The notes: a model not told the origin generated them from the letters alone. A stretch of 61,936 nucleotides of DNA from an uncultured Collinsella sp. (GCA_902475245.1 CABRYP010000008.1:1-61936); one strand, 5' to 3'; shown: positions 53,111-61,764, numbered from the stretch's first letter. A program made the numbers and translations.

Positions 53111-53136
53111 GGCTCTACAAGGCCACCAGATGCGAT

Positions 53137-53700
53137 TTAAGGCTCTTTCTCGCTTTGCACGCCCTTGGCCCACTCGGCACTGGCTCTCATGGCATTCTCG
53201 AGGGCCTCGCGCAGTTTTTGGTCTTCGATGGGCGCCACTTGGCGCTCGATCTCGCCGCGTTCGGCTTCGCTTAGATCGGCGTGCGGAACCGGCGGTCGCT
53301 CGGTCACGGCCGGGCGCAGGCGCTCCTTGGCAGCCGGCGGCGTGTGACCGGGTGCGGTCGTTTTGAACACCAGGCCGTCCACATGCGCGCCGGCCCGCTC
53401 CATGCGCGCCCGGATGATCTCGCGCAGCAGCGTCATCTCCTGCGTCCACGAGGGCGAATCGAGATACACCAGCAGCTCATTGGACTCGGGCAGGTAGCGC
53501 AGGCCCGTCACGTGGCGTCCCTCGCGCGTGCCCGAGCACACCGCATTCCAGGCACGATAGACCGCGCGCGACTCCTCGGCGGCCTCCATTTGCGCGCGGC
53601 GCTCAGGTGTCGCGGCCGCCAGGATGCGCTGACGCTCGGCATCCAAAAAGCCGCCAAAGGCAACCGTTCCGTTCTCGCGCTCGTAATTAGCACGCCTCAC
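53137..53700 (-). CDS. dciA: DciA-like protein (DUF721), putative replicative helicase loader
   Basis: A 187-residue protein. The DUF721 core lies at about 45-110: VYRAWNAVCSGTREGRHVTGLRYLPESNELLVYLDSPSWTQEM, with the conserved W and the PSWTQEL-type strand. DciA proteins load or stimulate DnaB in bacteria without DnaC or DnaI; neither is seen here. The C-terminal ~70 residues are Pro/Glu-rich and helical. GTG start overlaps the end of recF, so it is translationally coupled. The position after recF is typical of Actinobacteria. Confidence 0.8.
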   Translation of the reverse strand: MRRANYERENGTVAFGGFLDAERQRILAAATPERRAQMEAAEESRAVYRAWNAVCSGTREGRHVTGLRYLPESNELLVYLDSPSWTQEMTLLREIIRARMERAGAHVDGLVFKTTAPGHTPPAAKERLRPAVTERPPVPHADLSEAERGEIERQVAPIEDQKLREALENAMRASAEWAKGVQSEKEP

Positions 53701-54793
53701 CCATGCTCACCACCTTGGCTCGTTCAAGCAGGTCATCAGTAAAGTACCCCAAGTTGGTGGTGGTTATGACCGTCTGGATGTCATCACCGATCAGCTGCAG
53801 AAAAGCGCCTCGGCGCCCGGCATCGAGCTCGCTCATCACGTCGTCCAAAAGCAGCAGTGGCGCGGTGCCCAGGATATCGCGCGCCACGGCCACTTCTGCC
53901 ACCTTCCAGGCAAGCACCAGCGTTCGCTGCTGCCCTTGGCTGGCAAACGAACGGGCAGATCGACCCGCAACGGTAAACTCAATCTCGTCGCGATGCGGAC
54001 CCACAAGCGTCACGCCGCGGCGCATCTCCTCATCGGCACGCTCATCGAGGGCCGCGAGCATATGCTCGTACGCCCAGCCCTTAAGTTCCTCGCGCCCCTC
54101 GGTTTGAGGCAAATCCCCCAGTGTGGACACATAGGACACGCCTGCGTCCTCACCGGACGCCACCTGCCCATACGCGGCGCGCACATGGCCCGCCAGTCGG
54201 TCGAGCAGGGCCAAACGATGCACGAGCAGGGCGGACCCGGCGCGAGCGATGGAGTCATTCCATGCGCCGAGCATCTCGCGGCAGCACCAGGACTCCTTGA
54301 GCAGGGCGTTGCGCTGCGTCACGCAACGCCCGTAGGTGCTCGCCAGGTCGGCGTAACGGGCGCTCAGTTGCACGCCAAAGTCGTCGAGGGCGGCCCGACG
54401 CACGCTGGCACCGCGTTTGACCATATCCAGATGATCGGGGCAAAAAAGCACGCTCGGCAAAACCCCGCGCACGCCGGCGGCCGAACATCTCTTGCCGTTA
54501 CGGCTAAACGAGCGCTTGCCGTCCTCAACGCCCAGCCCCATATCGAGCACGCGGCCATCGCCCTCGAGTCTCAACTCGAGCCTGCACGAGCCCGTGCCGT
54601 CGTGCACGAGCTCGGTAGCGGTGGGATGCCTAAACGAGGCGCCGCTCGTCAAAAGCTGCAGCGCCTCTATAAGGTTGGTCTTTCCCGCCGCGTTGGGTCC
54701 CGCAAGCACCGTCACGCCTTCGTCCAGGTCAAGACGGTAGCTATCGAAACTGCGGTAGCGCGCGACGGAAAGGTTGCGGGCAAACATGGTCAT
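53687..54793 (-). CDS. recF: DNA replication/repair protein RecF
   Basis: A 368-residue SMC-like ATPase that helps load RecA at gaps. Walker A is in VTVLAGPNAAGKTNLIEALQLL, the signature region SFASQGQQRTLVLAWKVAE, and Walker B APLLLLDDVMSELDAGRR. The ATG at 54793 lies 9 bp after the dnaN stop; ATG 54787 is an alternative. It is followed by overlapping dciA. Confidence 0.95.
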   Translation of the reverse strand: MTMFARNLSVARYRSFDSYRLDLDEGVTVLAGPNAAGKTNLIEALQLLTSGASFRHPTATELVHDGTGSCRLELRLEGDGRVLDMGLGVEDGKRSFSRNGKRCSAAGVRGVLPSVLFCPDHLDMVKRGASVRRAALDDFGVQLSARYADLASTYGRCVTQRNALLKESWCCREMLGAWNDSIARAGSALLVHRLALLDRLAGHVRAAYGQVASGEDAGVSYVSTLGDLPQTEGREELKGWAYEHMLAALDERADEEMRRGVTLVGPHRDEIEFTVAGRSARSFASQGQQRTLVLAWKVAEVAVARDILGTAPLLLLDDVMSELDAGRRGAFLQLIGDDIQTVITTTNLGYFTDDLLERAKVVSMGEAC

Positions 54794-54802
54794 GGCGCAG
54801 CG

Positions 54803-55906
54803 CTAGATGCGAACCGGCATGACCAGGTACAGATAGTTGATCTTGTCGTAGGACTTAAAGATACCCGCCTGCGAGTAGCTCTTGAGCTCCAGCGTGATCT
54901 CCTTCTCCTTGGATAGGGCATTGAGGCAGCCAAAGATGTAGTGGTAGTTAAAGGCGATGGTGCCCGACTCGCCCTCGGCCTCGACATCGATTGTCTCATG
55001 CGCCAGATCCTGGTCATTGGAGATGGAGGACAGGCCCATCTGGCCGTTCTCGACATCGATCTCGAACTTGACTGCGGGGTTCGCGCTCGCGATGACCGCC
55101 ACGCGCTTGAGGGCGGCATTAAAAGCCGCCACGTCGATCTTGACGCTCGTCACGCACGAATCGGGGATGAGCTGCTTGTAGTTGGGGTACACGCCCTCGA
55201 TACGGCGCGACACGTAGGTGGTGTTGCCGGCCTCAAAGACAACCTGGGTGTCCGCGGCGCCGATCATGATGGTCGCCTGGCTGGCCATGATGCTCAGGGC
55301 GTCGTTGAAGGCGTCGGCCGGAACGTTGAGCTCAAAGGACCCCTCGAGCGTCGAGGTCTCGACCTGGGTGTCGCATACAGCCAGACGGAAGGAGTCGGTT
55401 GCCACCAGGCGCACGGTGTTGTTCTCGACCTTCATGTGCACGCCTCCCAGGATGGGGCGGGCCTTATCAGTCGAAGTGACGCGCCACACGCGGCCGACCA
55501 TCTCGGACAGGATATCGGTCGGGAGCTCCACCGCACTTTCGATGGCATAGGCAGGGAACTCGGGGAAATCGTTGGCGTCGAGCGTGTTGAGGCGGAAGGA
55601 GCTCTTCTCGCATCCGATCAGCACCTGACGCTCCGAGAGCTCAAAGGTAACCGGGGCGTCGGGAAGGGTCTTCGTAATGTTCGAGAGCATCTTGCAGGGA
55701 ATCACCATCTCGCCCTCTTCTTCGACATGCGCGGCAATGCGATGACGAATCGAGATGGTGTAGTTAGAGGTTTGGAATTCCAAGATGCCGTCCTGCGCCT
55801 TAACGAGCACGCCCGACAGGATGGGAAGGGTAGATGCCGAAGCGACGCCTTTCATAACGACGCCGATGGCTTGCGTGAGCGAGCTTTGGCTGACGGTGAA
55901 CTTCAT
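54803..55906 (-). CDS. dnaN: DNA polymerase III beta subunit (sliding clamp)
   Basis: A 367-residue clamp made of three repeated domains. MKFTVSQSSLTQAIGVVMKGVAS, LPILSGVLVKAQ, VRLVATDSFRLAV, and the C-terminal KINYLYLVMPVRI, which forms part of the partner-binding pocket, are family marks. The 238-bp gap upstream to dnaA holds an AT-rich tract and DnaA-box-like 9-mers. Confidence 0.96.
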   Translation of the reverse strand: MKFTVSQSSLTQAIGVVMKGVASASTLPILSGVLVKAQDGILEFQTSNYTISIRHRIAAHVEEEGEMVIPCKMLSNITKTLPDAPVTFELSERQVLIGCEKSSFRLNTLDANDFPEFPAYAIESAVELPTDILSEMVGRVWRVTSTDKARPILGGVHMKVENNTVRLVATDSFRLAVCDTQVETSTLEGSFELNVPADAFNDALSIMASQATIMIGAADTQVVFEAGNTTYVSRRIEGVYPNYKQLIPDSCVTSVKIDVAAFNAALKRVAVIASANPAVKFEIDVENGQMGLSSISNDQDLAHETIDVEAEGESGTIAFNYHYIFGCLNALSKEKEITLELKSYSQAGIFKSYDKINYLYLVMPVRI

Positions 55907-56144
55907 CTTTTAATACCTTTCTATAGATATAAATATCTTAATAATAGTAATAGCACTGACGAAACTGTTGATTACTCCCAAAAGCGCTGGTCAACCCCAA
56001 AAAGAGAATCGACAGCGCCCTGTGCGCAACCGACCGTGTTTTCCACGTTCAAAACCTGCGGGAAACTTTTCATCGCCTTGTGGCGAGTTTTAGACATGTT
56101 ATGCCCGGCGTTTCGACAAGTTTTCAACAGGTGTCTCTATTTCC
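55907..56144. other. dnaA-dnaN intergenic region: candidate oriC half with unwinding element
   Basis: An AT-rich stretch (about 55905-55955) lies beside dnaN and could be the DNA unwinding element. Box-like 9-mers are TTTTCAACA (56121-56129), GTTTCGACA (56110-56118), TTTTCCACG (56039-56047) and, on minus, TAATCAACA (55966-55974). No exact TTATCCACA occurs. The arrangement resembles the downstream half of bipartite origins such as that of Bacillus subtilis. Confidence 0.5.
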
Positions 56145-57851
56145 CTACGAGCGCAGTGTAATTTTATCTCGCAGCGATTTGAGATCCTCGGTTATGGTGC
56201 GGTCTTCCTGAATCATCTTCTGAACCTTTTTATAGCTCGTACTGACGGTTGAGTGGTTGCGGTTGCCAAACTCCGCGCCCACCGCCGTAGTCGTCATCTC
56301 GCACATCTCGATGGCCAGATATATGGCGATATGGCGGGCTTTGGCTATGTTGGCGTTGCGGCGCGGGCCGATGAGCTCCTCGTGCGTCACGCCGTACTGC
56401 TCTTCAATGACAGACTGGACCGTCTGCACGTTGATCTTTTTGGCCGACGTATCGAAGTACTGGCTTGCGATGGCGTCGATGTCGTCGAAACTGAGCTCGC
56501 TGCCCTCGCGTTCGCGGTCTCCTGCCTCGCCGGCGCAGCGTTCGCAGAAGCTCTCGAGTTCGCGGATGTTGGTTCCCGAGACTTCTGCCATGTGCTTAAA
56601 GTGCTCGTCGGTCAGATGCCCACCATCGCCGCCATAGGCCGCCAGCAGCGAGTCGTCACCCGCCTCGGGTGCGGCGGCTATCGTGTTCTCGTAGTAGCGC
56701 TGCAAGATTTTGTATTTCATCTCGTAGCTGGGCTCCGCCACCAAACAGAGCATACCGGCATTAAAACGGCTGGTAAGGCGCTCGTCCATGCTCAGGTCTT
56801 TGGGCGCACGGTCGGCTGCGATGACGACTTTTTTGTTGTTGCGGATAAACTCGTCCATGAGCTGGAAGAAGTAGTCCACGCTCGCGCGCTTGCCGATGAT
56901 GTTTTGAATGTCGTCGATGATGAGCACGTCCACGTCGTGGTATGCCTGCATGATGGGGGCGTTGCTCTTCTTTTGGCGGTCGAACTCCGTCATCAGGTCA
57001 TCGAGGTACGCCTGTGAGTTGGCGTACTTTACCTTGATCTCGGGCGACTTTTCGGCGAGCTCGTTTTTGATGGCGAGCAGCAGATGGGTCTTGCCCAGCC
57101 CCGATTTGCCATAGATGAACAGGGATGTGCATGTGCCGCGTTCGTCCGCGAGCGCGGCAAACTTGAGGGCTGAGCGATAGGCATGGCTGTTTTCTGGGCC
57201 GTAGACAAAGTTTTCGAAGGTGAATTTCGAGTTGGCCGCGAGCGGCGCGCCGTCGGTGTTCTGCTCGATCGGTGCCGCAGCTGCGGGGACGCTCATGGGC
57301 GATGTGGAGGCTGGTTTTGCACTCTTTGCAGGCGCCTCGCCTTTCATCTGGTTCATCATGCGGCGGAAATCGTCGGCCGAAAGCGTGTTTTTGATTGCGA
57401 TGCCCGAATCCTCGCCCGGTGTTGCGTCGTGCGCGATAGGCATGTGCGTGGCAGCGGACATGGGGGCCGCCGGCATCGAGACGGTGGGCATGGTTTCACG
57501 GGAAACATCGCCGATTTGATGCTCGGGAGCCGACACTGTGGTGGTAGCTGGCGCCGCCGGGGGAACGACGGGTGCCGCGGGTGCGGCGTTATCTGCCGCG
57601 GAGCCCTGTGGTGCCACGATGTTGAGCGCAATCGGTGCAAAGGCGATCTCTTCCAGGTACGCCTCGATGGTCGGCTGATGCTTTTTGAGCTGAGCGATGG
57701 CAAATCGTGAGGGGGCCTCAATCGTCAAGGTGTCCTCGGTCAGGCTCACAGCACGCGATTGCCCCAGCATGTTGATGAGGCGCGCATCTTGGCCGTCGCG
57801 CTGACAAAAGGCGATGGCATCCCCCAGGATGATGCTTGCTTCCTCGTCCAC
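56145..57851 (-). CDS. dnaA: Chromosomal replication initiator DnaA
   Basis: A 568-residue AAA+ initiator. Domain I is about 1-85; domain II is a long Ala/Pro-rich linker (about 85-207). Domain III has Walker A in LFIYGKSGLGKTHLLLA (248-255) and Walker B VLIIDDIQNI. Domain IV contains the DnaA signature, but as AEFGNRNHSTVSTSYKKV, where most bacteria have GGRDHTTVxHAxxKI. The base-reading Asp is Asn and the second Thr pair is Ser-Thr. GTG start follows GGGAGAGACA. It is 15 bp after the GHKL gene, and dnaN follows. Confidence 0.96.
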   Translation of the reverse strand: MDEEASIILGDAIAFCQRDGQDARLINMLGQSRAVSLTEDTLTIEAPSRFAIAQLKKHQPTIEAYLEEIAFAPIALNIVAPQGSAADNAAPAAPVVPPAAPATTTVSAPEHQIGDVSRETMPTVSMPAAPMSAATHMPIAHDATPGEDSGIAIKNTLSADDFRRMMNQMKGEAPAKSAKPASTSPMSVPAAAAPIEQNTDGAPLAANSKFTFENFVYGPENSHAYRSALKFAALADERGTCTSLFIYGKSGLGKTHLLLAIKNELAEKSPEIKVKYANSQAYLDDLMTEFDRQKKSNAPIMQAYHDVDVLIIDDIQNIIGKRASVDYFFQLMDEFIRNNKKVVIAADRAPKDLSMDERLTSRFNAGMLCLVAEPSYEMKYKILQRYYENTIAAAPEAGDDSLLAAYGGDGGHLTDEHFKHMAEVSGTNIRELESFCERCAGEAGDREREGSELSFDDIDAIASQYFDTSAKKINVQTVQSVIEEQYGVTHEELIGPRRNANIAKARHIAIYLAIEMCEMTTTAVGAEFGNRNHSTVSTSYKKVQKMIQEDRTITEDLKSLRDKITLRS

Positions 57852-57866
57852 TGTCTCTCCCGTTCC

Positions 57867-59195
57867 TTAAGCTTGGGCCCGCACGCGAGCGCTTCCGATT
57901 TCGGTCAGATGGTATTTCTGCCCATGTTTGACTATCAAGCCCGTCTGCGCCAAATCGTTGAGCGTGCGCGACCAGGTGGGTGCAGAGTTTCCAAACGCCC
58001 GCGCCAAGTCCGTCGCGCCGCACTCTTGATGTTGGGCCAGATACCCTAATGCAGCGTTGCCGCGTTCGCTTATAAACACGTCCGACTGCGGTTGTGCGTA
58101 TTGATTCGCCGCATTAGGATACATCATTTGAGCTGCTGGTTGTTGAGAACTCTGCATGGGCGGCATCTGCTGTTGAAAACTTTGCGGCCACTGTTGGTAA
58201 GGCTGCGGCGGCATCTGCTGAGTCCAGGGGTTGAGGTTTCCCTGCGGCATCTGCTGATACGGCTGCTGGTACGGCTGAGGATACTGCTGTGGATACGGCT
58301 GGGCATATCCCTGCTGCGGCATATATTGGGGAGGATACCCTTGTGGGTACGGTTGGTAGCCCATTTGCGCGACGTTTGGCATGGCCGCCGTCTGCTGCAC
58401 GGCGCCTGTGTCCGGATCTGCCGAGCCTATCCCCTCCGGCATGTTTTGCACTGGGTTGCCCAGCGGTGTCAGGGGGTCTTGCATGGGAAAACTTCCAGGC
58501 TGCTGCATCTGCTGCGCCACGGGCTGCTGTGCAAACGTGCTGGATAGGGGATACGCCGGCTGCTCCGTCTCGGGGCGCACGGCGGCCCCTCGCCCTCCGG
58601 CGCGCTCGATTTCCTGTACGCGCTTGGGATTCAGGCTTACCGTGACCACGGTGCCGTTGCCCATGTTGTCCTCGATGGATACAGCGCCGCCGGCGTTTTC
58701 CAGGTACTCCTGCACCATGGGAAACCCGGCTCCGGTTCCGCGGATGTATCGTTTCATGTTGCTGTTTGCGCTGGTAACGCCAAAGTCGAACGCGCGCTCC
58801 TTGTCGTCGATCCCCGGTCCCTGGTCTGCGAATCGGATGGTGTCGCCGCCGTCTAGGATCGAGATGATGGGCTCTGCAAAGTGGGCGTGGATAAAGTTTT
58901 CGACAATCTCGCGGATAACCATGAGCGAGATGTGCCCGCCCTGTTCTTTCATGCACTGGTAGACGGTGTTGGTTGTCTCTTCCAGATAGGTGCGCACGTC
59001 CTTAGGTTCGATGACGATGACGCGCGGCGTCGACAGCATGTCGTCATAGACCGCGATGCGTGCGGCATACATGGCAGCCTGCGTTTTCGCAGCGGCCTGC
59101 TCTTCCTCGCCACGCTTTTCGCGCACGCCGGTGATGTGCTCGTTGTCGGGTGCCGGGTCTCCGGAATCGACCATGGTGTAAAAGTCGTCAGACAT
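57867..59195 (-). CDS. GHKL ATPase with Q/P/Y-rich linker and winged helix, unknown function, cotranscribed with dnaA
   Basis: A 442-residue protein in three parts. Residues ~55-190 form a Bergerat (GHKL) ATPase: N-box VIREIVENFIHAH (93-105), G1 box ADQGPGID (123-130), G2 box GTGAGF (153-158) and NMGNGTVVTVSL. No HisKA, receiver or signal peptide is present, so it is nearer to SpoIIAB-type kinases or MutL-like folds than to a sensor kinase. Residues 221-370 are low-complexity (41 Gln and 30 Pro by my count, with many Tyr). Residues 376-442 look like a winged helix (ATDLARAFGNSAPTWSRTLNDLAQ, GLIVKHGQKYHLTEIG). It lies between the origin and dnaA, 15 bp ahead of dnaA. Confidence 0.7.
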   Translation of the reverse strand: MSDDFYTMVDSGDPAPDNEHITGVREKRGEEEQAAAKTQAAMYAARIAVYDDMLSTPRVIVIEPKDVRTYLEETTNTVYQCMKEQGGHISLMVIREIVENFIHAHFAEPIISILDGGDTIRFADQGPGIDDKERAFDFGVTSANSNMKRYIRGTGAGFPMVQEYLENAGGAVSIEDNMGNGTVVTVSLNPKRVQEIERAGGRGAAVRPETEQPAYPLSSTFAQQPVAQQMQQPGSFPMQDPLTPLGNPVQNMPEGIGSADPDTGAVQQTAAMPNVAQMGYQPYPQGYPPQYMPQQGYAQPYPQQYPQPYQQPYQQMPQGNLNPWTQQMPPQPYQQWPQSFQQQMPPMQSSQQPAAQMMYPNAANQYAQPQSDVFISERGNAALGYLAQHQECGATDLARAFGNSAPTWSRTLNDLAQTGLIVKHGQKYHLTEIGSARVRAQA

Positions 59196-59438
59196 GCCGC
59201 TCGCAATCTTTCAAAAGGTTTCGAACAAATAGTAGCTCACCGTGCAATGTTTCTCATCTTTCGACAACTTTTCAAAACCTGTTGAAAACTTTGGAAAACA
59301 GGCGAAAAGTTCTCAACATTGCCAACATGACCTGTCGAAAACTCGATGAAATATCGTGAAAAGTTGTAATGCGGCGCAAATTTCGGTTGAGCTTATGGGG
59401 GAACCGTGTGAACTGCGCGACCTTTTACCTTTGATTTC
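59196..59438. other. Candidate oriC half upstream of the dnaA operon (DnaA-box-like cluster)
   Basis: The gap between the divergent dnaA and rpmH operons contains, within 84 bp, CTTTCGACA (59258-59266), TGTTGAAAA (59280-59288, minus TTTTCAACA), TTCTCAACA (59310-59318) and TGTCGAAAA (59333-59341, minus TTTTCGACA). They agree on TTTTCRACA. Further TTTTCAAAA-like copies lie at 59207 and 59269. The transcription switch from minus to plus here fits an origin. Confidence 0.55.
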
Positions 59439-59468
59439 TTGACATTTGAACATTGATTTCCCTACAAT
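59439..59468 (+). promoter_or_regulatory. Promoter of rpmH-rnpA
   Basis: Consensus TTGACA (59439-59444), 18-bp spacer, TACAAT (59463-59468), 72 bp before the rpmH ATG. Confidence 0.75.
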
Positions 59469-59540
59469 CTTCAAGCTCACGTGTCTATATCTGCGTCCGC
59501 GCTCCCGCGGACACTCGAAATGCAGCAGGAGGAACTTAAG

Positions 59541-59675
59541 ATGAAGCGTACGTATCAGCCTAATAAGCGTAAGCGTGCCAAGACCCATGGCTTCCGTGCC
59601 CGTATGGCCACCAAGGGTGGTCGTGCCGTGCTCGCCCGTCGCCGCGCCAAGGGCCGCAAGCGTCTCACTGTCTAG
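59541..59675 (+). CDS. rpmH: Large-subunit ribosomal protein L34
   Basis: A 44-residue, very basic ribosomal protein. MKRTYQPNKRKRAKTHGFR and RMATKGGRAVLARRRAKGRKRL cover the whole family signature. AGGAGG with eight-base spacing supports the ATG at 59541; the longer frame from 59481 is not used. First gene of the plus-strand rpmH-rnpA-yidD-yidC-jag run. Confidence 0.97.
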   Translation: MKRTYQPNKRKRAKTHGFRARMATKGGRAVLARRRAKGRKRLTV

Positions 59676-59695
59676 CAGCGATACACACATCTCGC

Positions 59696-60034
59696 ATGAA
59701 GACTATTAAGTCTCGGCAAGATTTCGAGCATGTGTTCAGTCAGGGGCGTCGTTTCAATCACCCTCTGATTCGAATGACCATATGTGAATCGGTTGGCGAA
59801 GGCGACTCCGGAAGGGTCGCCTTCGTTGGTGCTAAACGGCTCGGTTGCGCAGCCGTGCGCAACCGTTCTAAGCGTGTGATGCGCGAGGCCGCCCGCAGCT
59901 GCGGATTTCCCGTTGCGGGTTATGACATCATCTTGTTCGCGACTCCCAAGACGAGGATCTCCTCGCCGCAGGAGATGGACAAGGCATTGCGTTCGCTTAT
60001 GAAACGCGCCGGCGTTGCCGGGGAGGAGCGATGA
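59696..60034 (+). CDS. rnpA: Ribonuclease P protein component
   Basis: A 112-residue protein that binds the RNase P RNA for tRNA 5' processing. It starts SRQDFEHVFSQGRRFNHPLIRM and has the conserved RNR motif in AAVRNRSKRVMREAAR, followed by GYDIILFATPK. It lies 20 bp after rpmH and overlaps yidD by four bases. Confidence 0.95.
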   Translation: MKTIKSRQDFEHVFSQGRRFNHPLIRMTICESVGEGDSGRVAFVGAKRLGCAAVRNRSKRVMREAARSCGFPVAGYDIILFATPKTRISSPQEMDKALRSLMKRAGVAGEER

Positions 60035-60255
60035 GCAATCACGTTTTGCGACGTGTTGCCATCGCTCCTATTCGCATATATCAACAGGTTATTTCGCCCT
60101 TATTACCTGACGCCTGCATTTATTACCCAACGTGCTCGCAATATGCCGTTCAGGCGATTGAGAAGTACGGTGTTTTGAGAGGCTGCTGGCTTGCCGTGAG
60201 GCGCATCGCTCGCTGCAATCCCCTGCACGTCGGCGGTTATGACCCTGTGCCCTAA
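60031..60255 (+). CDS. yidD: Membrane protein insertion efficiency factor YidD
   Basis: A 74-residue protein with the family core IRIYQQVISPLLPDACIYYPTCSQYAVQAIEKYGVLRG and NPLHVGGYDPV. It is thought to help YidC insert membrane proteins and associates with the inner face of the membrane. ATGA overlap with rnpA. Confidence 0.95.
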   Translation: MSNHVLRRVAIAPIRIYQQVISPLLPDACIYYPTCSQYAVQAIEKYGVLRGCWLAVRRIARCNPLHVGGYDPVP

Positions 60256-60284
60256 CGGGCACTCGCTATCGGAGGAAAACTTAC

Positions 60285-61055
60285 ATGTGGGATTGGATCG
60301 TTAACATCCTTTTCGAGCTGCTCAAGCTCATCCAGACCTTTGCGGTCGACTGGGGCCTGTCCATCATCATCCTGGTGGTCATCATCCGTCTGCTGCTGAC
60401 GCCGCTCATGCTCAAGTCGACAAAGTCGACGGCGCGCATGCAGGTGCTGCAGCCCAAGATGCTCGAGATCCAGGAGCGCTACGCTGACGATCCCCAGCGT
60501 CAGGCCGAGGAGATGCAGAAGTTCTACAGCGAGAACAAGTTCAACCCCATGGCTGGTTGTCTGCCGCTGTTGATCCAGATGCCTGTCCTGTTCGCCCTGT
60601 TTACGCTGCTGCGTAACCTGCCGCAGTACTTTAGCGACGGCACGTTCTCGTTCTTCAACATCCTGCCTGACCTTACCACCACGCCGAGCGCTTCTTTTGC
60701 CGATGGCTTTATGGTTGCGCTGCCTGCACTGGTTTGTCTGATTCTGTTCGCTGTCTTGACCCTGATTCCGCAGCTGTATATGTCTCGCAATCAGACCGGT
60801 CAGCAGGCCCAGAGCATGCGCATGATGGCCGTCGTCATGACCGTCATGATGCTTTGGATGGGCTGGAGCCTGCCCGTCGGCGTTCTGCTGTACTACGATG
60901 TGTCTTCTGCCTGGCAGGTTATCCAGCAGATCTTCGTGACGCAGAAGGTTATCGACAAGGCTAAGGCCGATGAGGAGGAGCGCCTCAAGAACGCTCCGCT
61001 GCAGGTCGAGGTTACCCGTCGCGAGAAGAAGCCGCGTCCGCACAAGAAGAAGTAG
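60285..61055 (+). CDS. yidC: Membrane protein insertase YidC/OxaI
   Basis: A 256-residue membrane insertase of the short Gram-positive (OxaI-like) type, without the large periplasmic domain and without a clear lipobox. Hydrophobic segments lie near 20-40, 105-125, 145-170 and 190-220. The core includes GLSIIILVVIIRLLLTPL, MQVLQPKMLEIQERYADDP, and NPMAGCLPLLIQMPVLFALF, followed by a basic C-terminal tail (EVTRREKKPRPHKKK) for ribosome contact. GGAGG precedes the ATG. Confidence 0.94.
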   Translation: MWDWIVNILFELLKLIQTFAVDWGLSIIILVVIIRLLLTPLMLKSTKSTARMQVLQPKMLEIQERYADDPQRQAEEMQKFYSENKFNPMAGCLPLLIQMPVLFALFTLLRNLPQYFSDGTFSFFNILPDLTTTPSASFADGFMVALPALVCLILFAVLTLIPQLYMSRNQTGQQAQSMRMMAVVMTVMMLWMGWSLPVGVLLYYDVSSAWQVIQQIFVTQKVIDKAKADEEERLKNAPLQVEVTRREKKPRPHKKK

Positions 61056-61099
61056 TGGGATAGTATTCTTATTTAGGTACCTAACTTTTGGAGTTCGTT

Positions 61100-61669
61100 A
61101 TGTCTGAAGAGATCGTCGAGGATATGCTTGAGGAGGTTGCCCCGCGGGTCGCGGGCGATTATCCCGAGATTGCACAGCGTTACAAGGCTGGTGAAGAGCT
61201 GACCGATGAGGAGCTCGACACCATTGCCGATGTGGCTATTTCCATTCTGCGTTCCATCCTTTCGCACTTCGATGCGGCGAACTCACCCATCGATGAGTAT
61301 GAGGGTGACGAGGGCGAGTTGATCCTGGACGTAACTGCTCCTGATCTTGCTGTTCTCATTGGCCGTCATGGACGTACCCTCGATGCTCTTCAAGTTATGT
61401 TCTCCCTGTTGGTGAGTCGCAAGCTTGGCTTTAGGTATCCGGTCGTCGTCGACGTCGAAGGTTATAAGAGCCGTCGACAGGACAAGGTTGCTTCTATGGC
61501 CCAGTCCGCTGCCGAGCGCGCTATTCGCACTCATAAAAGTGTTTCCTTGCCGCCTATGAATGCCTACGAACGTCGACTGGTTCATATTGCCCTTCGTGGT
61601 AACGATGCTGTCGACACGCATTCTGAGGGCTCTGACCCCGATCGCCATGTTGTGATTGTTGCTCGATAA
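61100..61669 (+). CDS. jag: KH/R3H RNA-binding protein Jag (KhpB)
   Basis: A 189-residue RNA-binding protein. A helical N-terminus is followed by a KH domain with the GxxG-like loop in VLIGRHGRTLDALQVMFSLLVSRKLG, and an R3H domain with AAERAIRTHKSVSLPPMNAYERRLVHIALRGN. It lacks the longer N-terminal Jag domain. The ATG at 61100 follows TTTGGAG. Its place between yidC and rsmG is typical. Confidence 0.92.
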   Translation: MSEEIVEDMLEEVAPRVAGDYPEIAQRYKAGEELTDEELDTIADVAISILRSILSHFDAANSPIDEYEGDEGELILDVTAPDLAVLIGRHGRTLDALQVMFSLLVSRKLGFRYPVVVDVEGYKSRRQDKVASMAQSAAERAIRTHKSVSLPPMNAYERRLVHIALRGNDAVDTHSEGSDPDRHVVIVAR

Positions 61670-61688
61670 TCTTCTCGAGTCTATGCTA

Positions 61689-61719
61689 AGGGGACGTGGT
61701 TTCCACGTCCCCTTTTTTT
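61689..61719 (+). terminator. Terminator after jag
   Basis: AGGGGACGTGG (61689-61699), loop TTT, CCACGTCCCCT (61703-61713), then TTTTTT. A textbook terminator 19 bp after the stop. Confidence 0.95.
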
Positions 61720-61764
61720 GTCAAAAGTTCTCGATACACTGATTTTTGTCAGAAAGGAGTCGTC

